Assembly (NCBI GenBank): GCA_045617525.1 | Contig: JAZLIT010000217.1 | Location: forward strand, 34,949 to 98,948 | DNA: 64,000 bases | Source: JAZLIT01 sp045617525 | Lineage (GTDB): Bacteria > Bacillota > Bacilli > Bacillales_A > Planococcaceae | Direction of reading: 5' to 3' | Notes under the pieces: model-generated | What the model was told of the DNA's origin: nothing | Seen by the model: only the letters and a program-made list of their open reading frames with translations | Databases searched by the model: none | Shown: positions 1-7,033 of the stretch, in pieces | How positions within the stretch are numbered: position 1 is the stretch's first letter | How the letters are laid out: the number at the start of each line of letters is the position of its first letter | Made by a program: the position numbers and the translations under genes

Positions 1-204
1 CTGCAGCCGATTGAAAGGAAGTTAACAGTTTTATTTATTAAAAGCTAGCTAAGGTATAAGAAAAACGAAAAAATCTGCAAAAAGTTAAATTTCATAAAAA
101 ATAAGTTGTTTTTTTACTCGATTTTACCATTTTATGTTATAAACCTTAATTTTTGTTATATTGAGGTAGAGTAGAATAATATATTAGGTTGAAGAGGTGG
201 ATAA

Positions 205-696
205 ATGACAATTAAAATTACGAATGGTATTTTAAATCTAGCGGAATTACAGCAAAAAACAGATCAGGCGGTGTTTGATTATATTGATTCAAAGCCAAAC
301 TGGGAAAAGGCACATACAATTTTAGATGACCTTTTAGAAGGAACGACAAAGTACTTTATTGAATATGTAAAGAAGAATGATGATCAATTACCAAAAGTTT
401 CATCATACTGGGTTCTATTTATAGAAATAAATGCAAAATTAATTTACTTTGCGACCCTTGCATTAAAAAATTGCACCCAAAAGTCAAAAAGTATCACGAA
501 TGACCTGTTAGCAAATAGATTTGAAATTGCCTCAAAATGTCTTACTAATATCGAATTAGAAGAGAGTGAATTGTTTTTACAAGAAATAAAATTGAGTTTT
601 GAATTAGTGGCTGTAGATACAATCTTTGAAGGTATGAAAGCACGTACAGTTGAAGATTGTTTAAATGAATTTTATGAGTTCGCAAAAGTATATTAA
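205..696 (+). CDS. hypothetical protein, 163 aa
   Basis: I do not recognise this protein. It starts at an ATG preceded by a GAGGTGG SD at good spacing and ends just before a clear terminator, so it is probably a real single-gene unit. It is mostly polar and looks alpha-helical, with no signal peptide, no clear membrane segment and no catalytic motif. The region has the low GC of an accessory gene, and the gene sits beside rarA without belonging to any known operon. The bases before it (1-204) are AT-rich with no feature I can support. Function unknown. Confidence 0.7.
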   Translation: MTIKITNGILNLAELQQKTDQAVFDYIDSKPNWEKAHTILDDLLEGTTKYFIEYVKKNDDQLPKVSSYWVLFIEINAKLIYFATLALKNCTQKSKSITNDLLANRFEIASKCLTNIELEESELFLQEIKLSFELVAVDTIFEGMKARTVEDCLNEFYEFAKVY

Positions 697-753
697 CGGT
701 TCTTAAGTGGATAGGTAGGTACAACGATGTTGCTCACGAATAATTGGCAAATT

Positions 754-804
754 AAAAAGACATATATACACGTGTTTAAGAGCACGTTCATATGTCTTTT
801 TTTT
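754..804. terminator. bidirectional intrinsic terminator
   Basis: An AGACATAT/ATATGTCT-type stem is flanked by A and T runs on both sides (the T run ends near 804). It lies between two converging genes, the 163-aa orphan on + and rarA on -, so it can serve both. Confidence 0.75.
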
Positions 805-836
805 ATTTATGACTAAAATTAGTGGGTCGGCAGGGG

Positions 837-2123
837 TTAGGATTCATTCGAGAAGTTTTTAAGTCTATCGTAAATCGCTGCCATCCGTTTTTCTTCGCCA
901 GCAATTACGGGTTTATAAAATTCCGATCCAACTAAGGAATCCGGTAAATATTGTTGCTTTACCCAACCCCCAAAAGTACCGATTGGGGTGTTATGAGGGT
1001 AAACATAACCGCCATGGCCAAGTACGGCTGCGCCTGCGTAATGTGTATCTTTTAAATGGTTTGGAATGGGTTCTGTCTGACCTTGAGAAATAGTAGCGAT
1101 TGCTGCATCAAGAGCTTTATAGGCCGAATTTGATTTATCACTCAAGCACATTTCTACTACTGCTGTAGCTAAAGGGATGCGTGCTTCCGGCATGCCTAAT
1201 TTTACGGCCGCTTCTGTGGCAGCATATACATGTGCACCTACAGCTGGATTAGCAAGTCCAACATCCTCATACGCCATGACAAGTAAGCGGCGACATACCG
1301 AAATTAAATCACCACTCTCTAATAAATGAGCTAAATAATAAAGTGCAGCGTTTGTATCACTTCCGCGTACTGATTTTTGAAGGGCTGACAATAAATTATA
1401 GAAGTGTGAACCACCTTTATCTCCGAAAACACCAATCCGTTTTGCTAGAGCCTCTATTGCAATGTCGCTAAAAATTGTTACGCCATTTTTTTCGTCTGAT
1501 GCGTAATAAACCGATTCAAGTAGAGTCAATGCTTTTCTAGCATCGCCATTACTTGCTTCAGCAAGCGCTGTAATTTGCGCTTCGGAAACATCAATATCTA
1601 AGTTACCAAGTCCACGTGCTTTATCCTTTAATCCACGCATTAGTAACTCAATAATATCTTCTGTAGAAAGCCGTTCAAGCTGCAAAATTTCCCCGCAACG
1701 TGAACGAATTGCAGGGTTCACATCATGAAATGGATTGGCGGTTGTAGCACCGATTAATACGATGGAGCCATTTTCGACATATGGTAGTAGAGTATCCTGT
1801 TGTAATTTATTGAAGCGATGTATCTCATCTAAAAAGAGGAGAACTTTTCCACTCATACGTGCGTCCATTACGACTTGATCAATATCCTTCTTCCCTGCCT
1901 GCGTTGCATTAAGCGCGAAGTAAGGGAGTTTTGATGAACCTGCAATAGCGTTAGCAATCGAAGTTTTTCCAACGCCGGGTGGTCCATATAATAGCATTGA
2001 TGGTACATGCCCATTTTCAATCATTTTATAGAGCGGCGTATTTATGCCGATAATCTCTTTTTGACCCACAATATCAGTTAAAGTTTGTGGGCGCATTTTG
2101 TAGGCTAAAGGTTCATTTTGCAT
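837..2123 (-). CDS. rarA: replication-associated recombination protein RarA (MgsA), AAA+ ATPase
   Basis: RarA is a clamp-loader-like AAA+ ATPase acting at stalled replication forks with RecA and SSB. Visible: Walker A GPPGVGKTS near residues 47-55, Walker B LLFLDE near 95-100, sensor segment IGATTANP, and the C-terminal MgsA/RarA tetramerisation region containing GHGGYVYPHN. About 428 aa, normal for the family. I start at 2123 because GGAGGA lies 9-10 bases before that ATG; the open frame continues nine codons further upstream, but that longer start would include the SD itself. It is divergent from cymR across a short shared promoter region, as in B. subtilis. Confidence 0.95.
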   Translation of the reverse strand: MQNEPLAYKMRPQTLTDIVGQKEIIGINTPLYKMIENGHVPSMLLYGPPGVGKTSIANAIAGSSKLPYFALNATQAGKKDIDQVVMDARMSGKVLLFLDEIHRFNKLQQDTLLPYVENGSIVLIGATTANPFHDVNPAIRSRCGEILQLERLSTEDIIELLMRGLKDKARGLGNLDIDVSEAQITALAEASNGDARKALTLLESVYYASDEKNGVTIFSDIAIEALAKRIGVFGDKGGSHFYNLLSALQKSVRGSDTNAALYYLAHLLESGDLISVCRRLLVMAYEDVGLANPAVGAHVYAATEAAVKLGMPEARIPLATAVVEMCLSDKSNSAYKALDAAIATISQGQTEPIPNHLKDTHYAGAAVLGHGGYVYPHNTPIGTFGGWVKQQYLPDSLVGSEFYKPVIAGEEKRMAAIYDRLKNFSNES

Positions 2124-2252
2124 GTCGGCAGTTCCTCCAAACATTCTCAAATTTCGTATCTTTTCTTCTATAATAGAGTATTTACACCTTGAATAAAAGG
2201 AGTTGTGTTATACTAAGTGTATAAGATTGACTAGACTAATTGAGGTGTTATA

Positions 2253-2672
2253 ATGAAAATTTCTACTAAGGGTCGTTACGGATTAACGATTATGATTGAA
2301 CTAGCGAAACACTACGGTGAAGGACCGATTCCGCTGCGCCAAATTGCGGCAGAAAAAGACCTTTCAGAGGCTTATTTAGAGCAGTTAGTATCGCCTCTAC
2401 GGAATGCAGGGTTGGTGAAAAGCGTACGTGGTGCATACGGTGGATATATGCTAGCTGATTTACCGGTAAATATTTCAGCAGCAGATGTTATTCGTGTCTT
2501 AGAAGGACCGATTCAGCCAGTAGAAGGTATTGAAAATGAGGAAGCACCACAGCGTGAGCTATGGATGCGCATTCGTGATGCAGTTAAAAATGTATTAGAT
2601 ACAACGTCATTAGACGATTTAGCAAAACATACAGGCGATAAGTCAGATGATGGGTACATGTTCTATATTTAA
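2253..2672 (+). CDS. cymR: cysteine metabolism repressor CymR (Rrf2 family)
   Basis: This is an Rrf2-type winged-helix regulator of 139 aa. In B. subtilis CymR represses sulfur-assimilation and cysteine genes and needs CysK as corepressor partner. The start MKISTKGRYGLT, the recognition segment EQLVSPLRNAGLV, the wing segment RGAYGGY and the tail YMFYI are near-identical to B. subtilis CymR as I recall it. The three cysteines that bind Fe-S in IscR/NsrR are absent, which fits a CymR rather than an Fe-S sensor. It precedes yrvO and mnmA at short spacing, so it probably leads a sulfur-transfer operon. Confidence 0.95.
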   Translation: MKISTKGRYGLTIMIELAKHYGEGPIPLRQIAAEKDLSEAYLEQLVSPLRNAGLVKSVRGAYGGYMLADLPVNISAADVIRVLEGPIQPVEGIENEEAPQRELWMRIRDAVKNVLDTTSLDDLAKHTGDKSDDGYMFYI

Positions 2673-2692
2673 GTGTACGTTTAAAGGAGTTA

Positions 2693-3844
2693 ATGAACAC
2701 AATGAATACAATTTATCTTGACCATGCTGCAACATCACCGGTAGCGCCAGAAGTCGTGAAGGAAATGATGCTAGCAATGGAGCAAGTATATGGAAATGCA
2801 TCAAGCATTCATGCTCCTGGTCGTGAAGCGAGAAAGCAATTGGATGCAGCGCGCCTTCAATTAGCTAGGACGATTCATGCTAATCAAAATGAAATTATTT
2901 TAATGAGCGGTGGAACAGAGGCAGATAACACGGCCATATTTGGTACGGCTTATGCACGCCATTCAGAGGGTAAACATATAATTACGACTCAAATTGAGCA
3001 TCATGCAGTATTGCATGCATGTGAAAAGTTGGAGCGCGAGGGCTTTGAAGTAACCTATCTTCCGGTTGATACTAAAGGACAGGTTTCTGTAGATGCTATC
3101 AAGGCTGCTTTACGTGAGGACACGATTTTAGTGACAATTATGTATGGCAATAATGAAGTTGGCACAATTCAACCTATTTTGGAAATTGGAGAACTTTTAA
3201 AAGACCACAATGCTACATTCCATACGGATGCGGTACAGGCTTTTGGTGTGATTGAGCTTGATGTACAGCGATTACATGTTGATTTATTAAGCGTTTCTGC
3301 GCATAAAATTAACGGTCCAAAAGGGATTGGATTCCTCTATGTGAAACAGGGCACGAAGCTTGGCACGATGATTTTTGGTGGTTCGCAAGAGAAAAAGCGC
3401 CGTGCAGGTACGGAAAATATTCCAGCTGCTTTAGGTTTTGCGAAGGCTGCGACAATAGCAACTGAAACACGTTTGCAAAAAGTAGAACGTTATAATGGTT
3501 TTAAGCAGCTTTTAATCGGACAATTTATTGAGTCGGGTATTGATTTTAAAGTGAATGGGCATCAACACGATGTACTTCCGCATGTCCTAAACGTAACGTT
3601 TAAGGGGACAGATGTGGAATCTTTTTTAATTAATTTAGATATGGCCGGTGTTTATGTATCAAGTGGATCAGCTTGTACGGCGGGTTCGATTGATCCATCA
3701 CATGTACTAGTTGCCATGTTTGGGAAAGCTGCGCCTGAGCTACGTAGTTCTATTCGCTTTAGCTTCGGCCAAGGCTTAACAGATGAACTTATTGTTGAAG
3801 CGGGTCAAAGAACGGTAGAAATTATTAAACGATTAGTGAAATAA
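2693..3844 (+). CDS. yrvO: cysteine desulfurase YrvO (sulfur donor for MnmA)
   Basis: This is a PLP-dependent class V aminotransferase-fold enzyme that removes sulfur from L-cysteine as a persulfide; in B. subtilis the gene at this position feeds MnmA. Visible: SAHKINGPKG with the PLP lysine at 205, and the flexible active loop SSGSACTAG with the catalytic cysteine at 328. 383 aa, full length. Two ATGs are possible: 2693 (only three bases after GGAG) and 2702 (twelve bases after it). The second gives the start usual in the family (IYLDHAA close to the N-terminus), so the first three residues are uncertain. It lies between cymR and mnmA. Confidence 0.93.
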   Translation: MNTMNTIYLDHAATSPVAPEVVKEMMLAMEQVYGNASSIHAPGREARKQLDAARLQLARTIHANQNEIILMSGGTEADNTAIFGTAYARHSEGKHIITTQIEHHAVLHACEKLEREGFEVTYLPVDTKGQVSVDAIKAALREDTILVTIMYGNNEVGTIQPILEIGELLKDHNATFHTDAVQAFGVIELDVQRLHVDLLSVSAHKINGPKGIGFLYVKQGTKLGTMIFGGSQEKKRRAGTENIPAALGFAKAATIATETRLQKVERYNGFKQLLIGQFIESGIDFKVNGHQHDVLPHVLNVTFKGTDVESFLINLDMAGVYVSSGSACTAGSIDPSHVLVAMFGKAAPELRSSIRFSFGQGLTDELIVEAGQRTVEIIKRLVK

Positions 3845-3906
3845 AATAAGTAAATGCCTCGCGCCTTTTACGCGATCGGATTTATAAATTGAAAAGGTGA
3901 ATAATT

Positions 3907-5028
3907 ATGATCGAAACAAGAGATCCATCACAAATTCGCGTTGTGGTTGGAATGAGCGGAGGTGTCGATTCATCAGTTGCTGCGCATTTATTAAAAGAGC
4001 AGGGCTATGATGTGATCGGGATCTTTATGAAAAACTGGGATGACACGGATGAATTTGGCGTATGTACAGCAACAGAGGATTACGAAGATGTAATCGCAGT
4101 GTGTAACCAAATCGGCATCCCGTACTATGCAGTTAACTTTGAACAACAATATTGGGATAAGGTGTTCTCTTATTTCCTAGAGGAATATAAAGCAGGACGT
4201 ACACCAAATCCAGATGTAATGTGTAATAAAGAAATAAAATTCAAGGCATTCCTTGAACATGCAATGAACCTAGGTGCGGATTATTTAGCGACAGGTCACT
4301 ATGCTCGTGTTGAACAACGTGACGATGAAACATTCATGTTGCGCGGCGTTGATAATAACAAGGATCAAACTTACTTCCTAAATCAATTATCACAAGACCA
4401 ATTAAAGCATGTCATGTTCCCGATCGGCCATTTACCAAAGCCGGAAGTACGTAAAATTGCAGAAGCAGCAGAACTTGCGACAGCGAAGAAAAAGGATTCA
4501 ACAGGGATTTGCTTCATTGGTGAACGTAATTTTAAGGAGTTTTTAAGTAAATTCTTACCAGCCCAACCAGGAAGAATGGAAACATTTGATGGTGAAGTAA
4601 AGGGCAAGCATGACGGGTTAATGTATTACACATTAGGCCAACGTCATGGTCTGGGTATTGGTGGCGACGGCGAGCCTTGGTTTGTGCTTGGGAAAGATCT
4701 TGAACGTAATGTTTTATATGTTGGACAAGGGTTCCATCATGAGAAGCTCTATTCAACATCTTTGTCGGCAGTTCAAATGAGCTTTTGTTCAAATGAGCCC
4801 AAACCAGTGAAATTTAGCTGCACTGCTAAATTCCGTTACCGTCAGGAAGATTCACCAGTTGAGGTGGAAATGCGTGAAGATGGAACAGCTCTTATTACAT
4901 TTGCTGAGCCACAGCGCGCGATTACGCCAGGACAAGCGGTCGTGTTATATGACGGTGAAGTTTGCCTAGGTGGCGGTACGATTGATGAAGTATTTAAAGA
5001 TGAAGTTAAATTAACATATGTAGGTTAA
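3907..5028 (+). CDS. mnmA: tRNA-specific 2-thiouridylase MnmA
   Basis: MnmA adenylates and thiolates C2 of wobble U34 in tRNAs for Lys, Glu and Gln, using persulfide sulfur from a cysteine desulfurase. Visible: PP-loop GMSGGVDSS at residues 15-23; the two catalytic cysteines at 106 (NPDVMCNKEIKF) and 202 (STGICFIGER); C-terminal beta-barrel. 373 aa, normal length. AAGGTG lies before the ATG. Its neighbour yrvO is the likely sulfur donor, making a self-contained thiolation pair. Confidence 0.97.
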   Translation: MIETRDPSQIRVVVGMSGGVDSSVAAHLLKEQGYDVIGIFMKNWDDTDEFGVCTATEDYEDVIAVCNQIGIPYYAVNFEQQYWDKVFSYFLEEYKAGRTPNPDVMCNKEIKFKAFLEHAMNLGADYLATGHYARVEQRDDETFMLRGVDNNKDQTYFLNQLSQDQLKHVMFPIGHLPKPEVRKIAEAAELATAKKKDSTGICFIGERNFKEFLSKFLPAQPGRMETFDGEVKGKHDGLMYYTLGQRHGLGIGGDGEPWFVLGKDLERNVLYVGQGFHHEKLYSTSLSAVQMSFCSNEPKPVKFSCTAKFRYRQEDSPVEVEMREDGTALITFAEPQRAITPGQAVVLYDGEVCLGGGTIDEVFKDEVKLTYVG

Positions 5029-5040
5029 AAACAAGGGTGG

Positions 5041-5072
5041 GGCGCTTCTAACTTAGAAGCGTCGATCTTTTT
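5041..5072 (+). terminator. intrinsic terminator after mnmA
   Basis: A CGCTTCTAA/TTAGAAGCG stem with a very small loop is followed by a short T run (5068-5072). It lies between mnmA and yrrB, so yrrB may be transcribed partly by readthrough. Confidence 0.65.
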
Positions 5073-5091
5073 ATGTATAGAGGTGGAAAGA

Positions 5092-5757
5092 ATGACAATC
5101 GACTATAATGAACTAGGTATTAAAGCCTTCCAAGAAAAACGCTATGAGGATGCAGCGCAAGCCTTCACAAATGCGATTGAAGTAGATCCAGAAAATGCGG
5201 TTGGCTATGTTAATTTCGGTAATTTATTAGCGGCAATGAATGATTTAGAACGTGCAGAACGCTTCTTTCAAAAGGCGATTACAGTTGAAGAGGGTGCTGC
5301 GACAGCATATTACGGCTTAGCAAACCTATACTACAACAGTGATCGTTTTACAGAGGCAGCAAAGCTTTATCAAAAATCAATCGACCACGGCATTGAAGGG
5401 GCAGATGCTTACTTTATGCTTGCGAAATGCTTCGAGCGTGAAGAACAATTTAAATTAGCATTACCATTTATGCAACGTGCGGCAGAGCTTGCTCCGAATG
5501 ACTTGCAAATTCGACTTTCTTACGGGATTTTAATGTGCTCGTTAGAAATGTTTGAGTATGCTGAAAAAGAGCTGAAGTTTGTCATTGATGAAGATTGGAA
5601 TAATGCAGACGCGCATTATAATTTAGGGGTTTTATACGCAGTTTCAACGCAAGACACCGACATTGCGCTATATCACTTAAAACAGGCGTTCACATTACAG
5701 CCTGAGTTCGATCAAGCGCGTTATATTCACGACATGATTTTACAACGCAATAACTAG
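5092..5757 (+). CDS. yrrB: tetratricopeptide repeat protein YrrB-like
   Basis: A 221-aa cytosolic protein made almost entirely of TPR helical hairpins (about six 34-residue units, e.g. AVGYVNFGNLLAAMNDLERA, ADAYFMLAKCFEREEQFKLA). TPR arrays are protein-docking scaffolds; the partner is not visible here. In B. subtilis yrrB also follows mnmA, suggesting a link to tRNA thiolation, but this is positional inference. The frame is open to a GTG at 5083, which lies inside the SD (AGAGGTGG), so I use the ATG at 5092. Confidence 0.88.
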   Translation: MTIDYNELGIKAFQEKRYEDAAQAFTNAIEVDPENAVGYVNFGNLLAAMNDLERAERFFQKAITVEEGAATAYYGLANLYYNSDRFTEAAKLYQKSIDHGIEGADAYFMLAKCFEREEQFKLALPFMQRAAELAPNDLQIRLSYGILMCSLEMFEYAEKELKFVIDEDWNNADAHYNLGVLYAVSTQDTDIALYHLKQAFTLQPEFDQARYIHDMILQRNN

Positions 5758-5774
5758 GCTACTTGCCTTGAATT

Positions 5775-5819
5775 AAAAAAATGCTATTCAGCTCTTTTTA
5801 TGAGATGGATAGCATTTTT
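5775..5819. terminator. bidirectional intrinsic terminator
   Basis: AAAAATGCTAT/ATAGCATTTTT-type stem with A and T runs on both sides, between converging genes (yrrB on +, the small reverse gene at 5833 on -). Confidence 0.8.
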
Positions 5820-5832
5820 GCATAATTAGCGA

Positions 5833-6123
5833 TTATTCTACTTCTACTAAAGCTTCAAGTTTATAGCGTGCGTTGAATTCACTTAAGAAAATTTCTAAAT
5901 CAATATTCGTGATGATAAAGGGCTCTTTTTCATAATCTTGCAGAAGGCTACACGTAGCTTTTAGTGATTTAGAAAACTCAAGTAGCATCATTTCGTTTTC
6001 TAGCATTACTTTAATTTCTTGTGATTCATCATGTAAATTAATGCGGAAGTATTTTCCGTCGATAATACGCTCTAAATTTGTGGTTTTAAATGGAAAGATG
6101 GTATTTTTATAAATAATATTCAT
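5833..6123 (-). CDS. hypothetical protein, 96 aa, coupled to the HisA-like gene
   Basis: I do not recognise this protein. It is 96 aa, soluble-looking, alternating beta-like and helical segments, with no known motif. I place the start at 6123: AAAGGAT lies eight bases before that ATG and overlaps the stop codon of the upstream HisA-like gene, five bases away. That indicates translational coupling. The open frame runs seven codons further upstream into the preceding gene, but without a better SD. The pairing with an unusual HisA makes it a candidate accessory partner, by position only. Confidence 0.7.
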   Translation of the reverse strand: MNIIYKNTIFPFKTTNLERIIDGKYFRINLHDESQEIKVMLENEMMLLEFSKSLKATCSLLQDYEKEPFIITNIDLEIFLSEFNARYKLEALVEVE

Positions 6124-6128
6124 TGATT

Positions 6129-6887
6129 TTATCCTTTCTGACAATAGCGTACTGCTTCGTCGTAAGAAAAATCCCCGCCGAAAAGTGAAAGTGCGCTTCC
6201 AATTGTTATATGTAATTTTCCGTCACTTAATTCTTCAAAAAGCTTTAAATCCTCAAGGGAACGAACGCCACCTGCATATGTTGTGGGAATTGAAGTCCAT
6301 GCAGCCAAATCACGAATTAAATCTGTTTGCATGCCGCCTTTTTTTCCTTCTACGTCAACAGCGTGGATTAATAGCTCATCACAATAGTTTTCAATCATTT
6401 GAATCGATTTTTTATTGACAATAAATGAACTCCATTTCGTCCACTTATCTGTTACAACATACCATTCGCCATCTTTTTTACGGCAGCTTAAATCAATGAC
6501 GATATGTTTCTTACCAACAGCCTTAACTAATTGCTCAAGACGCGTTAAATCAAATTGCCCATCATGAAAAATATAAGAAGTGACAATAACGTGCGATGCG
6601 CCTAAATCAATATAATAGGGTGCGTTGTCAGCGTTGATTCCGCCGCCGATTTGTAAACCGTTCGGATAGGCTTGTAATGCTTGCTCTGCAGCGAGCTCAT
6701 TACCTGCGCCAAGCATAATGACGTGACCACCTGTTAAATGGTCGCGCTTAAAAAGTTTTGCAAAGTATCCGGCCTCTTCAGTTGCCACGAAGTTTTCGAT
6801 TACGTCCCGATGCTCATAGCCGAGGGTACTTCCGACAATTTGTTTTACTTTTCCAGCATGCAAATCAATGCAAGGTCTAAACTGCAT
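6129..6887 (-). CDS. eukaryote-type ProFAR isomerase (HisA/His6-like)
   Basis: By family this (beta-alpha)8-barrel enzyme would convert ProFAR to PRFAR, the fourth step of histidine synthesis. The sequence follows the eukaryotic HIS6 form rather than ordinary bacterial HisA: CIDLHAGKVKQIVG at the N-terminus, HVIMLGAGNELAA, LQIGGGIN, HVIVTSYIFHDGQF, IVIDLSCRKKDGEWYV, LLIHAVDVEGKKGG, TTYAGGVRSLEDL and ITIGSALSLFGG each have close counterparts in yeast His6 as I remember it. 252 aa. The start at 6887 follows GGAAGGAC; the frame is open 30 codons further upstream, but that extension has no family counterpart. No other his gene is nearby. Whether it serves histidine synthesis is not shown. Confidence 0.85.
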   Translation of the reverse strand: MQFRPCIDLHAGKVKQIVGSTLGYEHRDVIENFVATEEAGYFAKLFKRDHLTGGHVIMLGAGNELAAEQALQAYPNGLQIGGGINADNAPYYIDLGASHVIVTSYIFHDGQFDLTRLEQLVKAVGKKHIVIDLSCRKKDGEWYVVTDKWTKWSSFIVNKKSIQMIENYCDELLIHAVDVEGKKGGMQTDLIRDLAAWTSIPTTYAGGVRSLEDLKLFEELSDGKLHITIGSALSLFGGDFSYDEAVRYCQKG

Positions 6888-7033
6888 ATCTCTCAAGTCC
6901 TTCCAAGTTGTGTAATAAAAATTATCATACCATGTTCTCTTCATTTTACCCACCATCATTTTAGCCGCGTGGGACAAGTGAACGTAAGTATGATAAAATA
7001 TGGCTTATTCAGTAGTAGAAAGGAGCGATTGTG

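Noticed and set aside
6887..6977. 30-residue N-terminal extension of the HisA-like protein
   Set aside because: No SD at the upstream start and no family counterpart; a good SD precedes Met31.
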